A stretch of 64,000 bases of DNA from Citrobacter sp. 18056 (lineage in GTDB: Bacteria; Pseudomonadota; Gammaproteobacteria; Enterobacterales; Enterobacteriaceae): assembly GCA_902706235.1 (NCBI GenBank), contig CACSJR010000009.1, forward strand, positions 62,001-126,000, written 5' to 3'. Below the pieces are notes generated by a model. The model was not told the origin of the DNA. It did not search any database and saw only the letters and a list, made by a program, of their open reading frames with translations. The translations under genes and the position numbers were made by a program. This document shows, one piece after another, positions 19,845-29,460 of this stretch (its first letter is position 1; each line of letters opens with the position of its first letter).

Positions 19845-20849
19845 ATGAGCATCAATCTGAAAAACCGTAACTTCCTTAAACTGCTCGATTACACCCCGAG
19901 CGAAATTCAATACCTGATTGATTTGGCGCTGGAGCTGAAAGCAGCCAAACGCGCAGGCCGTGAGAAAAAAACGCTGGTCGGGAAAAATATCGCTCTGATT
20001 TTTGAAAAAACCTCCACTCGCACGCGCTGCGCTTTTGAAGTCGCGGCCTTCGATCAGGGCGCGCAAGTCACCTACCTCGGGCCGACCGGTTCGCAAATCG
20101 GCCATAAAGAGTCGATGAAGGACACCGCCCGAGTGCTGGGCCGGATGTATGACGGCATTGAATATCGGGGATTCGGCCAGGCGATCGTTGAGGAGCTGGG
20201 CGCATTCGCAGACGTGCCGGTATGGAACGGGCTAACCAACGAGTTTCACCCAACGCAAATTTTGGCAGACCTGATGACGATGCTGGAGCATGCGCCGGGC
20301 AAAAGGTTGCCGCAACTGAGCTTCGCCTATCTCGGTGATGCCCGCAACAATATGGGCAATTCACTGCTGGTGGGCGCCGCCAAAATGGGGATGGATATTC
20401 GCCTCGTCGCGCCAAAATCATTCTGGCCTGAACCCGCGTTGGTCGAGCAATGCAGAACCATTGCGAAACATACCGATGCGCGCATCACCCTGACAGAGCA
20501 TGTCGACGAGGGCGTGTATGGCGTCGATTTCCTCTACACCGACGTTTGGGTATCGATGGGTGAACCGAAAGAGGCCTGGGCTGAACGTGTCAGCCTGATG
20601 ACCCCCTACCAGATCAATCAGCAGGTTATTGCCGCTACCGGCAATCCAGACGTCAAGTTCATGCACTGTCTGCCCGCATTCCATAACGAACACACCACCA
20701 TGGGCCGCGAGATTGAAATGGCATACGGCCTGAAAGGACTGGAAGTCACTGAAGAGGTCTTTGAATCGGCACATTCCATCGTCTTTGACGAAGCGGAAAA
20801 CCGCATGCACACCATCAAAGCGGTAATGGTGGCGACCCTCGGCGACTAA
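19845..20849 (+). CDS. arcB: Ornithine carbamoyltransferase (catabolic)
   Basis: Phosphorolyses citrulline to ornithine and carbamoyl phosphate in the ADI pathway. The enzyme family also runs the reverse, biosynthetic reaction. The 334-residue protein has the carbamoyl-phosphate motif STRTR (57-61), HPTQILAD and the ornithine motif HCLPAFH. The operon context argues for the catabolic role, although sequence alone does not separate it from ArgI/ArgF. It starts after GAAAGGA, 55 bases beyond arcC. Confidence 0.93.
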   Translation: MSINLKNRNFLKLLDYTPSEIQYLIDLALELKAAKRAGREKKTLVGKNIALIFEKTSTRTRCAFEVAAFDQGAQVTYLGPTGSQIGHKESMKDTARVLGRMYDGIEYRGFGQAIVEELGAFADVPVWNGLTNEFHPTQILADLMTMLEHAPGKRLPQLSFAYLGDARNNMGNSLLVGAAKMGMDIRLVAPKSFWPEPALVEQCRTIAKHTDARITLTEHVDEGVYGVDFLYTDVWVSMGEPKEAWAERVSLMTPYQINQQVIAATGNPDVKFMHCLPAFHNEHTTMGREIEMAYGLKGLEVTEEVFESAHSIVFDEAENRMHTIKAVMVATLGD

Positions 20850-20899
20850 CGTATCCCGGGCGTGCCGGAATGCGCGCCCTGCTCCACGGAGATCTCACC

Positions 20900-22303
20900 A
20901 TGAGCAAATTCAAATTTCCTACCGCTTATACCATCCTGTTTATTCTGATTGCCCTTGTCGCCGCCATGACGTGGATTATCCCGGCGGGTAAATACCAGAT
21001 GGCAACGAACGCCACGCTGGGCAAAGAGGTGCCGGTCGCCGGGACCTACGCGCCGGTCGATGCGCATCCTCAAGGTATTACCGCCGTTTTACTGGCTCCT
21101 ATCGACGGTCTCTATAATCACCAGACCTACGTCGCCGGCGCCATCGATGTGGCGTTGTTCGTGCTGATCATCGGCGGCTTTCTCGGCGTGGTGAACAAAA
21201 CGGGCGCGATCGATGCCGGAATAGAACGGGTCACCGCCAAACTTAACGGCAAAGAGGAGTGGATGATCCCCATCCTGATGGCGTTGTTTGCCGCCGGGGG
21301 AACCATTTATGGCATGGCCGAGGAATCCTTGCCGTTCTATACATTGTTGGTGCCAGTGATGATGGCCGCCCGGTTCGACCCGCTAGTGGCCGCCGCTACC
21401 GTGTTGCTCGGCGCGGGTATTGGCACATTAGGCTCGACCATCAACCCATTTGCCACGGTGATCGCCGCCAACGCCGCCGGGATCCCTTTTACCCATGGCA
21501 TGCTGCTGCGTATTCTGCTGTTGGTGGTGGGTTATCTGATTTGCGTCTGGTGGGTGATGCGTTACGCCCGCCGCGTGCGCAGCAATCCTGCGGCGTCCGT
21601 CGTCGCCGACGCCTGGGAGAGCAATCGTGCACATTTCCTCGGGCAGCGTTCCGAAACCCGGCTGGAATTTACCTCCACCCGCAAAACCATACTGTGCATT
21701 TTCGCCGCGTCGTTTGCGGTAATGATTTACGGTGTTGCAGTCCTGGGATGGTGGATGGCGGAAATTTCCGCCGTGTTTCTGGCCGCCGCTATTGTCGTGG
21801 GAGTGATTGCGCGAATGAGTGAAGAGACATTCACCCAAACCTTTATAGACGGTGCTCGCGATTTACTCGGTGTCGCACTGATCATTGGTATCGCTCGCGG
21901 TATTGTAGTGGTGATGGATAACGGCATGATTACTCACACGATTCTTCACAGTGCTGAGGATCTGGTGTCGGGTCTGTCAACCATGCTATTCATTAACGTC
22001 ACTTACTGGCTGGAAGTGCTGCTCTCCTTCCTGGTGCCCTCCTCTTCAGGGCTGGCGGTGTTAACGATGCCGATCATGGCCCCGCTGGCGGATTTCGCCC
22101 ACGTACCGCGCGAGTTGGTGGTCACTGCCTATCAGTCCGCCTCAGGGATAGTCAATCTGATGACGCCCACCTCTGCGGTGGTCATGGGCGGTCTTGCCAT
22201 CGCCCGCGTGCCGTATGTGCGCTATCTGAAGTGGGTCGCACCGTTGCTGGTTATCCTGACGTTATTGAACATGCTGTTACTGAGCCTTGGCGCCCTGCTG
22301 TAG
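20900..22303 (+). CDS. arcD: ArcD-like arginine/ornithine exchanger (YfcC family)
   Basis: A 467-residue inner-membrane protein with about 11 to 12 hydrophobic spans, of the YfcC/C4-dicarboxylate anaerobic carrier family. Members next to arc genes are taken to exchange external arginine for internal ornithine. Typical blocks are WIIPAGKY near the N-terminus, GMAEESLPFY, LGSTINPFAT and FLVPSSSGLAVLTMPIMAPL. I start at the ATG of MSKFKFP because a GGAG lies 8 bases upstream; an in-frame ATG 30 bases earlier lacks a ribosome site. The exact substrate pair is inferred from the operon. Confidence 0.85.
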   Translation: MSKFKFPTAYTILFILIALVAAMTWIIPAGKYQMATNATLGKEVPVAGTYAPVDAHPQGITAVLLAPIDGLYNHQTYVAGAIDVALFVLIIGGFLGVVNKTGAIDAGIERVTAKLNGKEEWMIPILMALFAAGGTIYGMAEESLPFYTLLVPVMMAARFDPLVAAATVLLGAGIGTLGSTINPFATVIAANAAGIPFTHGMLLRILLLVVGYLICVWWVMRYARRVRSNPAASVVADAWESNRAHFLGQRSETRLEFTSTRKTILCIFAASFAVMIYGVAVLGWWMAEISAVFLAAAIVVGVIARMSEETFTQTFIDGARDLLGVALIIGIARGIVVVMDNGMITHTILHSAEDLVSGLSTMLFINVTYWLEVLLSFLVPSSSGLAVLTMPIMAPLADFAHVPRELVVTAYQSASGIVNLMTPTSAVVMGGLAIARVPYVRYLKWVAPLLVILTLLNMLLLSLGALL

Positions 22304-22318
22304 CAGGCCCAGCGTCCT

Positions 22319-22344
22319 GCCTGGTGGTTTTTCAGCCACCGGGC
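22319..22344. repeat. REP-like hairpin between arcD and the regulator gene
   Basis: GCCTGGTGG (22319-22327) pairs with CCACCGGGC (22336-22344) with one G-T pair, resembling the GCCCGGTGG arm of REP elements. It may lower expression of the downstream regulator relative to arcD. Confidence 0.5.
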
Positions 22345-22389
22345 CAGCAGCCGGCACGTCGATAATGTTAATGATTACAGGATACAAAG

Positions 22390-22872
22390 ATGATCAAGGA
22401 TTACGGTGATTACTCTGCCAAAGAACAACTTCAGCTGACCGTCTGTCAGCGTCTGATTGCAGAGAAAAGCTATCTCTCCCAGGAGGAAATCCGTCGTGAT
22501 TTACAGCAGCACGGCTTTGATTGTATCAGTCAGTCCACCGTCTCCCACCTGTTAAAACGGCTTGGCGTCATTAAAATCCGCAACGCCAAAGGGCAAAAAA
22601 TATACTCCGTTAATCCCCAACTTGGGCCCACGCCGGATGCCACCCGATCAGTGTCAGAAATGGTGGTCAGCGTCGAGCATAATAGCGAGTTTATTCTGGT
22701 CCATACTATTGCGGGATATGGACGCGCCGTCGCGCGGATCCTCGACTACCATGCGTTACCCGAAATTCTCGGTGTGGTGGCGGGCAGCAGCATCGTGTGG
22801 GTCGCCCCGCGCAGCATCAAACGAACCGCACTGGTGCATAAGCAGATAAATTACCTCCTGCGCACGCGTTAG
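22390..22872 (+). CDS. ArgR-family regulator paralogue of the arc operon
   Basis: A 160-residue homologue of the arginine repressor. The N-terminal winged helix (about 10-75) keeps the recognition segment SQSTVSHLLKRLGVIKIRNAKGQKIY. The C-terminal oligomerisation domain (about 85-160) aligns with E. coli ArgR. However, the GDDT loop, whose two aspartates bind arginine, reads GSSI (Ser133, Ser134), and the nearby Gln position reads Arg112. It probably regulates the ADI operon, but with an altered effector pocket. It lies 86 bases after arcD and ends at a strong terminator. The Salmonella counterpart is STM4463. Confidence 0.88.
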   Translation: MIKDYGDYSAKEQLQLTVCQRLIAEKSYLSQEEIRRDLQQHGFDCISQSTVSHLLKRLGVIKIRNAKGQKIYSVNPQLGPTPDATRSVSEMVVSVEHNSEFILVHTIAGYGRAVARILDYHALPEILGVVAGSSIVWVAPRSIKRTALVHKQINYLLRTR

Positions 22873-22893
22873 ACGCTATTCTGATTAAATACC

Positions 22894-22938
22894 AAAGAGT
22901 GATATCCTGAATACTCATTCAGAATATCACTCTTTTTT
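22894..22938 (+). terminator. Terminator of the arc operon
   Basis: A long stem, AAAGAGTGATAT plus CTGAA pairing with TTCAG plus ATATCACTCTTT, with one mismatch and a 6-base loop TACTCA, followed by a run of T. It clearly separates the arc operon from speFL-speF. Confidence 0.92.
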
Positions 22939-23027
22939 CGTTTATATATTCCTCTGTTAAGCTCTTTCCCATCACTCTCTCCTCTGACGGCGAAGGTGCA
23001 AATTCCTCTGCACCATGTACATTTAAT

Positions 23028-23057
23028 TTACAATAAATAAACATAACAGCATATAAT
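23028..23057 (+). promoter_or_regulatory. speFL-speF-potE promoter
   Basis: A perfect -10 TATAAT (23052-23057) lies 18 bases after TTACAA (23028-23033). The transcript would start near 23064, about 120 bases before speFL. Confidence 0.65.
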
Positions 23058-23185
23058 CTTGCAATATGCATATGAAGTGACTAATTATTTCTGAAATGAT
23101 CGGTTATTGTCGATCGATGTCACAGAAACATCTCCATTTCCAGATAAAATACCTGCGCTTTCACTCATTCATGAAGGTATATATT

Positions 23186-23290
23186 ATGGAAAACAATAGC
23201 CGACTCATGCCCCATATAAGGCGGACAACACATATCATGATGTTTGCCCACCGCAATAGCTTCGACTTTCACTTCTTTAACGCCCGATAG
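23186..23290 (+). CDS. speFL: Ornithine-sensing leader (arrest) peptide SpeFL
   Basis: A 34-residue peptide beginning MENNSR and ending FDFHFFNAR, nearly identical to E. coli SpeFL as I recall it (differences near residues 7 and 19). In E. coli the nascent peptide stalls the ribosome when ornithine occupies a pocket between the peptide and the 23S rRNA. The stall blocks Rho-dependent termination and allows speF transcription. It is preceded by ATGAAGGT. Longer in-frame starts upstream would obscure this well-defined ORF and lack support. Confidence 0.93.
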   Translation: MENNSRLMPHIRRTTHIMMFAHRNSFDFHFFNAR

Positions 23291-23543
23291 TCTTCTGACT
23301 ACGGGCGTTCAGCATACAGGTCATTCCTGACTTCCTGATAATGCAGGCATTTGCCTGTAGCTCCTGCGCTCGCCTTAATAAATTCTGTATTCCGGCAACC
23401 GGGCCGGTGGAATTTATGACTTCAGAAAAAGCAATAACCTGATTTCATTATCAGCGGGTCACTATTGCCTTTTCACCGGAATAATCAATTTCGTATTTTA
23501 GAAATTGAGGACCTGCTATTCCTTGAAATTAAAGAGATGAAAA
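23291..23543 (+). promoter_or_regulatory. speFL-speF regulatory leader
   Basis: About 250 bases without a gene, the segment where Rho terminates speF in E. coli when SpeFL is not stalled. Several hairpins are visible: AAATTC/GAATTT enclosing a CCGGC stem (about 23379-23417), and GCAATA/TATTGC (23431-23468) enclosing CTGAT/ATCAG and followed by TTTT. The stretch between them is moderately C-rich. An intrinsic component to termination is possible. Confidence 0.65.
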
Positions 23544-25742
23544 ATGTCAGAATTAAAAATTGCCGTCAGTCGCCATTGCCCTGATTGTTTTAACAGCACC
23601 CGCAGCATTGTTGACACATATAACACGCAGTTTATCGATGTCGCCGCCGCGGTATTATCTGTAAAAGATGTCGAGTGTGGGAAACTCGATGAAATAGACA
23701 CCACGGGCTATAACCTGCCAGTATTTATCGGTATTAATAAAGACGAAATCGTGCCCGCAGAATATCTGTCGCGTATTCATGGGGTGTTTGAACACGATGA
23801 AACACGCAACGACTTCTATGGTCGTCAGCTGGAAGCCGCCGCGCATAAATATGAAACGCAGCTGCGCCCGCCGTTCTTCCGCGCATTAGTGGATTACGTT
23901 AATCAGGGCAATAGCGCGTTCGACTGCCCCGGCCATCAGGGCGGTGAGTTTTTCCGTCGCCATCCGGCGGGCAATCAGTTTGTCGAATACTTTGGTGAGA
24001 CGCTGTTCCGCTCAGATCTCTGCAACGCCGACGTGGCGATGGGTGATTTGCTGATCCACGAAGGCGCGCCCTGCGTGGCGCAGCAGCATGCGGCTAAAGT
24101 GTTCAACGCCGACAAAACCTATTTCGTCCTGAACGGCACGTCATCGTCGAATAAAGTGGTGCTTAACGCGCTGCTGACACCGGGCGATCTGGTCTTGTTT
24201 GATCGCAACAACCACAAATCCAACCATCACGGTGCGCTGTTACAGGCTGGCGCCACACCGGTATATCTGGAAACCGCGCGTAACCCATATGGCTTTATCG
24301 GCGGGATTGATGCGCACTGCTTTGAAGAGACTTACCTGCGGGAATTGATTGCCGACGTCGCACCGCAGCGTGAACGGCTGGCTCGCCCTTTCCGTCTGGC
24401 CGTCATTCAGCTTGGGACCTACGACGGCACCATTTATAACGCCCGTCAGGTGGTCGATAAGATTGGGCATCTGTGTGACTACATCCTGTTTGACTCCGCA
24501 TGGGTCGGCTACGAACAATTCATTCCGATGATGGCCGAATGTTCGCCGTTACTGCTGGAGCTTAATGAAAATGATCCGGGAATTCTGGTTACTCAGTCGG
24601 TCCATAAACAGCAGGCCGGTTTTTCTCAAACCTCGCAAATCCACAAAAAAGATAGCCATATCAAAGGCCAGTCGCGCTACGTCCCGCATAAACGCCTGAA
24701 CAACGCCTTTATGATGCATGCCTCCACCAGCCCGTTCTATCCGCTTTTTGCCGCGCTGGATGTCAACGCGAAAATGCATGAAGGCGTCAGCGGCCGCAAT
24801 ATGTGGATGGACTGTGTGGCGAACGGCATCGATGCCCGCAAACTGATCCTCGAGAACTGCCATCATATTCGCCCGTTTGTACCGCCGGTCATTAATGGCA
24901 AACCGTGGCACGCCTGGCCTACCGAGCAAATTGCCCGCGACCTGAGTTTCTTCCATTTCGTGCCGGGTGAGCGCTGGCACGCGTTTGAAGGCTACGCCGA
25001 ACATCAGTATTTCGTCGATCCGTGCAAGCTGCTGCTGACTACCCCCGGCATTGATGCCGACAGCGGTGAGTACGACGCGTTTGGCGTTCCGGCGACTATT
25101 CTCGCTAATTTCCTGCGTGAGAATGGTGTGGTGCCTGAGAAGTGCGACCTTAACTCGATTCTGTTCCTGCTGACCCCGGCGGAGGATATGGCGAAGCTGC
25201 AACAACTGGTTGCACTGCTGGTGCGCTTTGAAAAACTGCTCGAGAACGACGCACCGTTGCAGGAGGTTTTACCGTCGCTGTATCGCCAGTACGAGCATCG
25301 CTACGCCGGATATACCTTGCGTCAGCTGTGTCTGGAGATGCATCAGCTCTATGCCCGTCACGACGTGAAACAACTGCAGAAAGAGATGTTCCGCAAGACG
25401 CATTTCCCGCGCGTCAGCCTGAATCCACAGGAAGCGAACTACGCCTATCTGCGAGGGGAAGTTGAACTGGTGGCGCTGCCGCAGGCTGAAGGTCGCATTG
25501 CGGCGGAAGGCGCGCTGCCTTATCCGCCGGGCGTGCTGTGCGTCGTGCCAGGGGAAATCTGGAGCGGTGCGGTACTGCGTTATTTCACCGCGTTGGAAGA
25601 AGGCATCAACCTTCTGCCAGGCTTCGCGCCAGAACTTCAGGGGGTTTATGTCGAGGAAGTCGACGGTCGTAAGCAGGTGTGGTGCAACGTTATCAAGTCG
25701 CGTGATGCTCAAGAGCCGCTGATGAAAGGGGAATCATTATGA
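23544..25742 (+). CDS. speF: Inducible ornithine decarboxylase
   Basis: PLP enzyme converting ornithine to putrescine and CO2, consuming a proton; induced by low pH and ornithine. The 732 residues equal E. coli SpeF. An N-terminal wing domain (1-105) precedes the PLP domain, with the cofactor lysine Lys355 in QSVHKQQAG and the FDSAWVGYE segment upstream. The C-terminal domain ends near MKGESL. Its last bases overlap potE by 4, so the decarboxylase and antiporter are coupled. Control is by SpeFL. Confidence 0.97.
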   Translation: MSELKIAVSRHCPDCFNSTRSIVDTYNTQFIDVAAAVLSVKDVECGKLDEIDTTGYNLPVFIGINKDEIVPAEYLSRIHGVFEHDETRNDFYGRQLEAAAHKYETQLRPPFFRALVDYVNQGNSAFDCPGHQGGEFFRRHPAGNQFVEYFGETLFRSDLCNADVAMGDLLIHEGAPCVAQQHAAKVFNADKTYFVLNGTSSSNKVVLNALLTPGDLVLFDRNNHKSNHHGALLQAGATPVYLETARNPYGFIGGIDAHCFEETYLRELIADVAPQRERLARPFRLAVIQLGTYDGTIYNARQVVDKIGHLCDYILFDSAWVGYEQFIPMMAECSPLLLELNENDPGILVTQSVHKQQAGFSQTSQIHKKDSHIKGQSRYVPHKRLNNAFMMHASTSPFYPLFAALDVNAKMHEGVSGRNMWMDCVANGIDARKLILENCHHIRPFVPPVINGKPWHAWPTEQIARDLSFFHFVPGERWHAFEGYAEHQYFVDPCKLLLTTPGIDADSGEYDAFGVPATILANFLRENGVVPEKCDLNSILFLLTPAEDMAKLQQLVALLVRFEKLLENDAPLQEVLPSLYRQYEHRYAGYTLRQLCLEMHQLYARHDVKQLQKEMFRKTHFPRVSLNPQEANYAYLRGEVELVALPQAEGRIAAEGALPYPPGVLCVVPGEIWSGAVLRYFTALEEGINLLPGFAPELQGVYVEEVDGRKQVWCNVIKSRDAQEPLMKGESL

Positions 25743-27037
25743 GCAAATCGAACAAAATGGGCGTCGTTCAGCTCACCATTTTGACGATGGTGAACATGAT
25801 GGGGTCCGGGATAATCATGCTGCCGACCAAGCTTGCGGAAGTCGGCACGATCTCGATTATCTCCTGGATGGTGACCGCCCTGGCGTGGGCGTTTGCCAAA
25901 TGCGGGATGTTCAGCCGTAAATCCGGTGGCATGGGCGGCTATGCGGAGTATGCCTTCGGCAAATCCGGCAACTTTATGGCCAACTATACCTATGGCGTGT
26001 CGCTACTGATTGCCAACGTGGCGATAGCCATTTCAGCGGTGGGTTACGGTACCGAACTGTTTGGGGTCACGCTCAGCCCGATTCAGATTGGGCTGGCGAC
26101 CATCGGCGTGCTGTGGCTGTGCACCATCGCCAACTTTGGCGGAGCGCGGATCACCGGACAAATCAGTAGCGTCACCGTCTGGGGTGTCATTATTCCGGTC
26201 GTGGGATTGTGCATTATCGGCTGGTTCTGGTTCAGCCCGACGCTGTACGTAAATTCCTGGAACCCGCACCACGTGCCGTTCTTTAGCGCGGTCGGGTCAT
26301 CAATCGCAATGACGCTGTGGGCGTTTCTCGGTCTGGAGTCTGCCTGTGCCAATACCGATGTGGTGGAAAATCCAGAGCGTAACGTGCCGATCGCGGTTCT
26401 CGGTGGAACGCTGGGTGCCGCGGTGATTTACATCGTCTCCACCAACGTGATTGCCGGGATTGTGCCTAACGTCGATTTAGCCAGCTCTACCGCCCCATTC
26501 GGGCTGGCCTTCGCGCAAATGTTCACCCCGGAAGTCGGGAAAGTGATCATGGGCCTGATGGTGATGTCGTGCTGTGGTTCGCTTCTGGGCTGGCAGTTCA
26601 CTATCGCTCAGGTGTTTAAATCCTCGGCGGACGAAGGCTACTTCCCGAAAGTGTTTTCCCGCTTATCCCGCGCAGAGGCGCCGGTTCAGGGCATGCTGAC
26701 GATTGTCGTCATCCAGTCCGGGCTGTCGCTGATGACCATCAGTCCATCGCTGAATAATCAGTTTAACGTGCTGGTCAACCTGGCAGTCGTGACCAACATT
26801 ATTCCATACATCCTGTCGATGGCGGCGCTGGTTATTATTCAGAAAGTGGCGAACGTCGCGCCGGGCAAAGCGAAAGCCGCGAACGTGGTGGCGTTTATCG
26901 GGGCGATGTACAGCTTCTATGCGCTGTATTCGTCAGGTGAGGAAGCGATGCTGTGGGGGGCAATTGTCACCTTTATGGGCTGGACGCTTTACGGGCTGGT
27001 GTCACCACGGTTTGAATTAACGAATAAACATAGTTAA
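25739..27037 (+). CDS. potE: Putrescine/ornithine antiporter PotE
   Basis: APC-superfamily transporter with 12 predicted spans, 432 residues. At acidic pH it exports putrescine in exchange for ornithine, completing the SpeF acid-resistance cycle; it can also take up putrescine. N-terminal MVNMMGSGIIMLPTKL is the conserved helix-1 substrate motif. The ATGA overlap with speF indicates co-translation. It ends at a hairpin shared with convergent pgm. Confidence 0.96.
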   Translation: MSKSNKMGVVQLTILTMVNMMGSGIIMLPTKLAEVGTISIISWMVTALAWAFAKCGMFSRKSGGMGGYAEYAFGKSGNFMANYTYGVSLLIANVAIAISAVGYGTELFGVTLSPIQIGLATIGVLWLCTIANFGGARITGQISSVTVWGVIIPVVGLCIIGWFWFSPTLYVNSWNPHHVPFFSAVGSSIAMTLWAFLGLESACANTDVVENPERNVPIAVLGGTLGAAVIYIVSTNVIAGIVPNVDLASSTAPFGLAFAQMFTPEVGKVIMGLMVMSCCGSLLGWQFTIAQVFKSSADEGYFPKVFSRLSRAEAPVQGMLTIVVIQSGLSLMTISPSLNNQFNVLVNLAVVTNIIPYILSMAALVIIQKVANVAPGKAKAANVVAFIGAMYSFYALYSSGEEAMLWGAIVTFMGWTLYGLVSPRFELTNKHS

Positions 27038-27041
27038 CGAA

Positions 27042-27065
27042 AAGGGGAGCCTGTCGGCTCCCCTT
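27042..27065. terminator. Terminator between potE and pgm
   Basis: AAGGGGAGCC, loop TGTC, GGCTCCCCTT: a 10-base-pair perfect stem. The T-run is better on the reverse strand (TTTTCG), so it mainly ends pgm, but it may serve potE too. Confidence 0.85.
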
Positions 27066-27072
27066 CACACAT

Positions 27073-28713
27073 TTACGCGTTTTTCAGCACTTCACTCACA
27101 ATCTCTACCGCTTCTTTCTCAATCTGCTTACGGTGCTCGGCACCGAGGAAGCTTTCGCAATAGATTTTGTAGGCGTCTTCTGTGCCAGATGGACGTGCTG
27201 CAAACCAGCCATTTTTGGTCATCACTTTCAGGCCGCCAATGGATGCGCCGTTACCCGGAGCCGCCGTCAGACGCGCAGTGATGGGGTCACCGGCCAGCAT
27301 ATCGGCACTCACCATCTCCGGAGAGAGCTTAGACAGCGCGGCTTTCTGGGCTGAAGTCGCAGAGGCCTGCAGACGGTTGTAGCTCGGTGCGCCAAAGCGC
27401 GCGGCCAGTTCGTCGTAATGCTGCTGCGGGTTTTTGCCAGTGACGGCGGTGATTTCAGCCGCCAGCAGACACATGATGATCCCGTCTTTATCGGTAGACC
27501 ACGGCGTGCCGTCGAAACGCAGGAAGGATGCTCCCGCGCTCTCTTCGCCGCCAAAACCAAAGCTGCCGTCGAACAGACCGTCAACAAACCATTTGAAGCC
27601 TACTGGCACTTCCACCAGCTTGCGGCCCAGATCCTCAACCACACGGTCAATCATCGCAGACGACACCAGGGTTTTACCCACGGCGACATCTTTGCCCCAC
27701 TGTGGACGATGCTGGAACAGATAGTTGATCGCTACGGCCAGATAGTGGTTCGGGTTCATCAGACCCGCCGGCGTCACGATACCGTGACGGTCGTAATCCG
27801 GGTCATTGGCAAACGCCAGGTCGAATTTGTCACGCAGTGCCAGCAGACCCGCCATCGCACACTCTGATGAGCAGTCCATGCGGATCGCGCCATCTTTATC
27901 GAGGTGCATGAAACGGAATGTCTGATCGACGTGATCGTTCACGATGGTCAGATCAAGCTTGTAGAACTCTGCGATACGTTTCCAGTATTCGATCCCGGAA
28001 CCGCCCAACGGATCAACGCCCAGCTTCAGGCCCGCTTTCTGAATGGCTTTGATATCAACGATATCCGCCAGCCCTTCGATAAACGGCTGAACCAAATCTT
28101 GCTCTTTAATATGCCCGGACGCATACGCTGCATCCAGAGACATGCGCTTCACGCCGTTCAGGCCATCAGCCAGTAATGCGTTTGCGCGGTCTTCAACCAC
28201 TTTGGTGACGTTGGTATCAGCCGGGCCACCGTTTGGCGGGTTGTACTTGATACCACCATCGTCCGGCGGGTTATGGGACGGGGTGATGACGATACCATCA
28301 GCCTGTGCGCCACCTTTTTTATTGTGAACCAGGATAGCGTTGGAAACCGCAGGCGTTGGGGTGTAGCCGTTGTTTTCCTGCACAATAACGTCCACACCGT
28401 TGGCCGCCAGCACTTCCAGTACAGAAATGATCGCCGGCTCTGACAGGGCGTGGGTATCCTTGCCGACGTAGCATGGGCCGGTAACGCCATTTTTTGCGCG
28501 TTCTTCCGCAATCGCCTGCGCAATGGCCAGGATATGCGGTTCGTTGAAGCTGTGACGTGCAGCGCTACCACGGTGGCCGGACGTCCCGAATTTTACCGCA
28601 TGTTCTGCGTTACCCACTTCCGGCTTCAGCACGTAGTACTGAGACGTCAGCTGGGCGACGTTGATCAAATCACTCTGCTGTGCAGGCTGACCCGCACGGT
28701 TATGAGTTGCCAT
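27073..28713 (-). CDS. pgm: Phosphoglucomutase
   Basis: Interconverts glucose 1-phosphate and glucose 6-phosphate for glycogen, galactose and UDP-glucose metabolism. The 546 residues equal E. coli Pgm. The phosphoserine is Ser146 in [12 protein letters not shown], with the N-terminal [10 protein letters not shown] motif. The start at MATHNRAG is supported by CAGGCAATG spacing and family length; an upstream in-frame ATG would overlap seqA. It lies 19 bases after seqA on the same strand, the conserved seqA-pgm operon. Confidence 0.97.
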   Translation of the reverse strand: MATHNRAGQPAQQSDLINVAQLTSQYYVLKPEVGNAEHAVKFGTSGHRGSAARHSFNEPHILAIAQAIAEERAKNGVTGPCYVGKDTHALSEPAIISVLEVLAANGVDVIVQENNGYTPTPAVSNAILVHNKKGGAQADGIVITPSHNPPDDGGIKYNPPNGGPADTNVTKVVEDRANALLADGLNGVKRMSLDAAYASGHIKEQDLVQPFIEGLADIVDIKAIQKAGLKLGVDPLGGSGIEYWKRIAEFYKLDLTIVNDHVDQTFRFMHLDKDGAIRMDCSSECAMAGLLALRDKFDLAFANDPDYDRHGIVTPAGLMNPNHYLAVAINYLFQHRPQWGKDVAVGKTLVSSAMIDRVVEDLGRKLVEVPVGFKWFVDGLFDGSFGFGGEESAGASFLRFDGTPWSTDKDGIIMCLLAAEITAVTGKNPQQHYDELAARFGAPSYNRLQASATSAQKAALSKLSPEMVSADMLAGDPITARLTAAPGNGASIGGLKVMTKNGWFAARPSGTEDAYKIYCESFLGAEHRKQIEKEAVEIVSEVLKNA

Positions 28714-28732
28714 TGCCTGGTCCTTCTTATGC

Positions 28733-29287
28733 TTAGATGGTGCCGCAAACCTTTTCAATTAATTCCGCGGGGAACTGCATTGACTGCATGATGTGTTCGA
28801 CCATGCTGCATTTACGACCGGTATTGGTGTTAGTGATAACCCAGTAAGGGGTTTCTGGTACCTGCTTAGGCTTGGTCTGATTGCCGTTTTTCAGTAGCGT
28901 TGCTTCGTCAGAGGCGAAGTAAACGCGCGTACGGCCATGCAGCGACTCGGTAGCCAAAGCAAATGCTTTGCTGTCTAAGGCGTAAAGTGTCGTCAGCACC
29001 AGCAGGAAACGGTTGACCGCTTTTTTCTGCTCAGCGTATTCGTCAGAAAGCATCAGCTCGCGCATGGCACGAACGTTATCTTTCAGTGAGGACACTTTTT
29101 TAACCGCAGCGACGACCGGTGCAGACGCGGGGGCCGGGGTTTCTTTGGCTACGGTTGCTGCCGCCGCCTGCGATACGGCAGAAAATTTCAGCATGCGCCG
29201 TAAAATGTCGGATGCGCTCTCGCCAATGTGCTTAGTGTGGCTGGCAATAAAGCCGTAGAGTTCGTCATCAACTTCGATCGTTTTCAT
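28733..29287 (-). CDS. seqA: Replication initiation regulator SeqA
   Basis: Binds hemimethylated GATC pairs, sequesters oriC and limits re-initiation. The 184-residue protein has an N-terminal oligomerisation domain ([18 protein letters not shown]) and a C-terminal DNA-binding domain (about 70-184, with LHGRTRVYF and [14 protein letters not shown]). The linker (about 37-65) is Ala/Pro/Val-rich and slightly longer than in E. coli (181 residues in total). The start MKTIEV is chosen from the E. coli N-terminus. It is divergent from ybfF. Confidence 0.96.
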   Translation of the reverse strand: MKTIEVDDELYGFIASHTKHIGESASDILRRMLKFSAVSQAAAATVAKETPAPASAPVVAAVKKVSSLKDNVRAMRELMLSDEYAEQKKAVNRFLLVLTTLYALDSKAFALATESLHGRTRVYFASDEATLLKNGNQTKPKQVPETPYWVITNTNTGRKCSMVEHIMQSMQFPAELIEKVCGTI

Positions 29288-29460
29288 CTTAATCCAGTGA
29301 GATATCTTTTCTGAATACAAGTTGTTGGGATTATAAGGACAAAACCCAACAGCGGATAGCGTGTCGGCAAAAACTCAGACGACTACTGAGTGTTGCAGCC
29401 GGGCGGCAGAATGTTCAACATGATACCCTAACCCGACGTAGCGAAAAAAAGAACTTTGCC

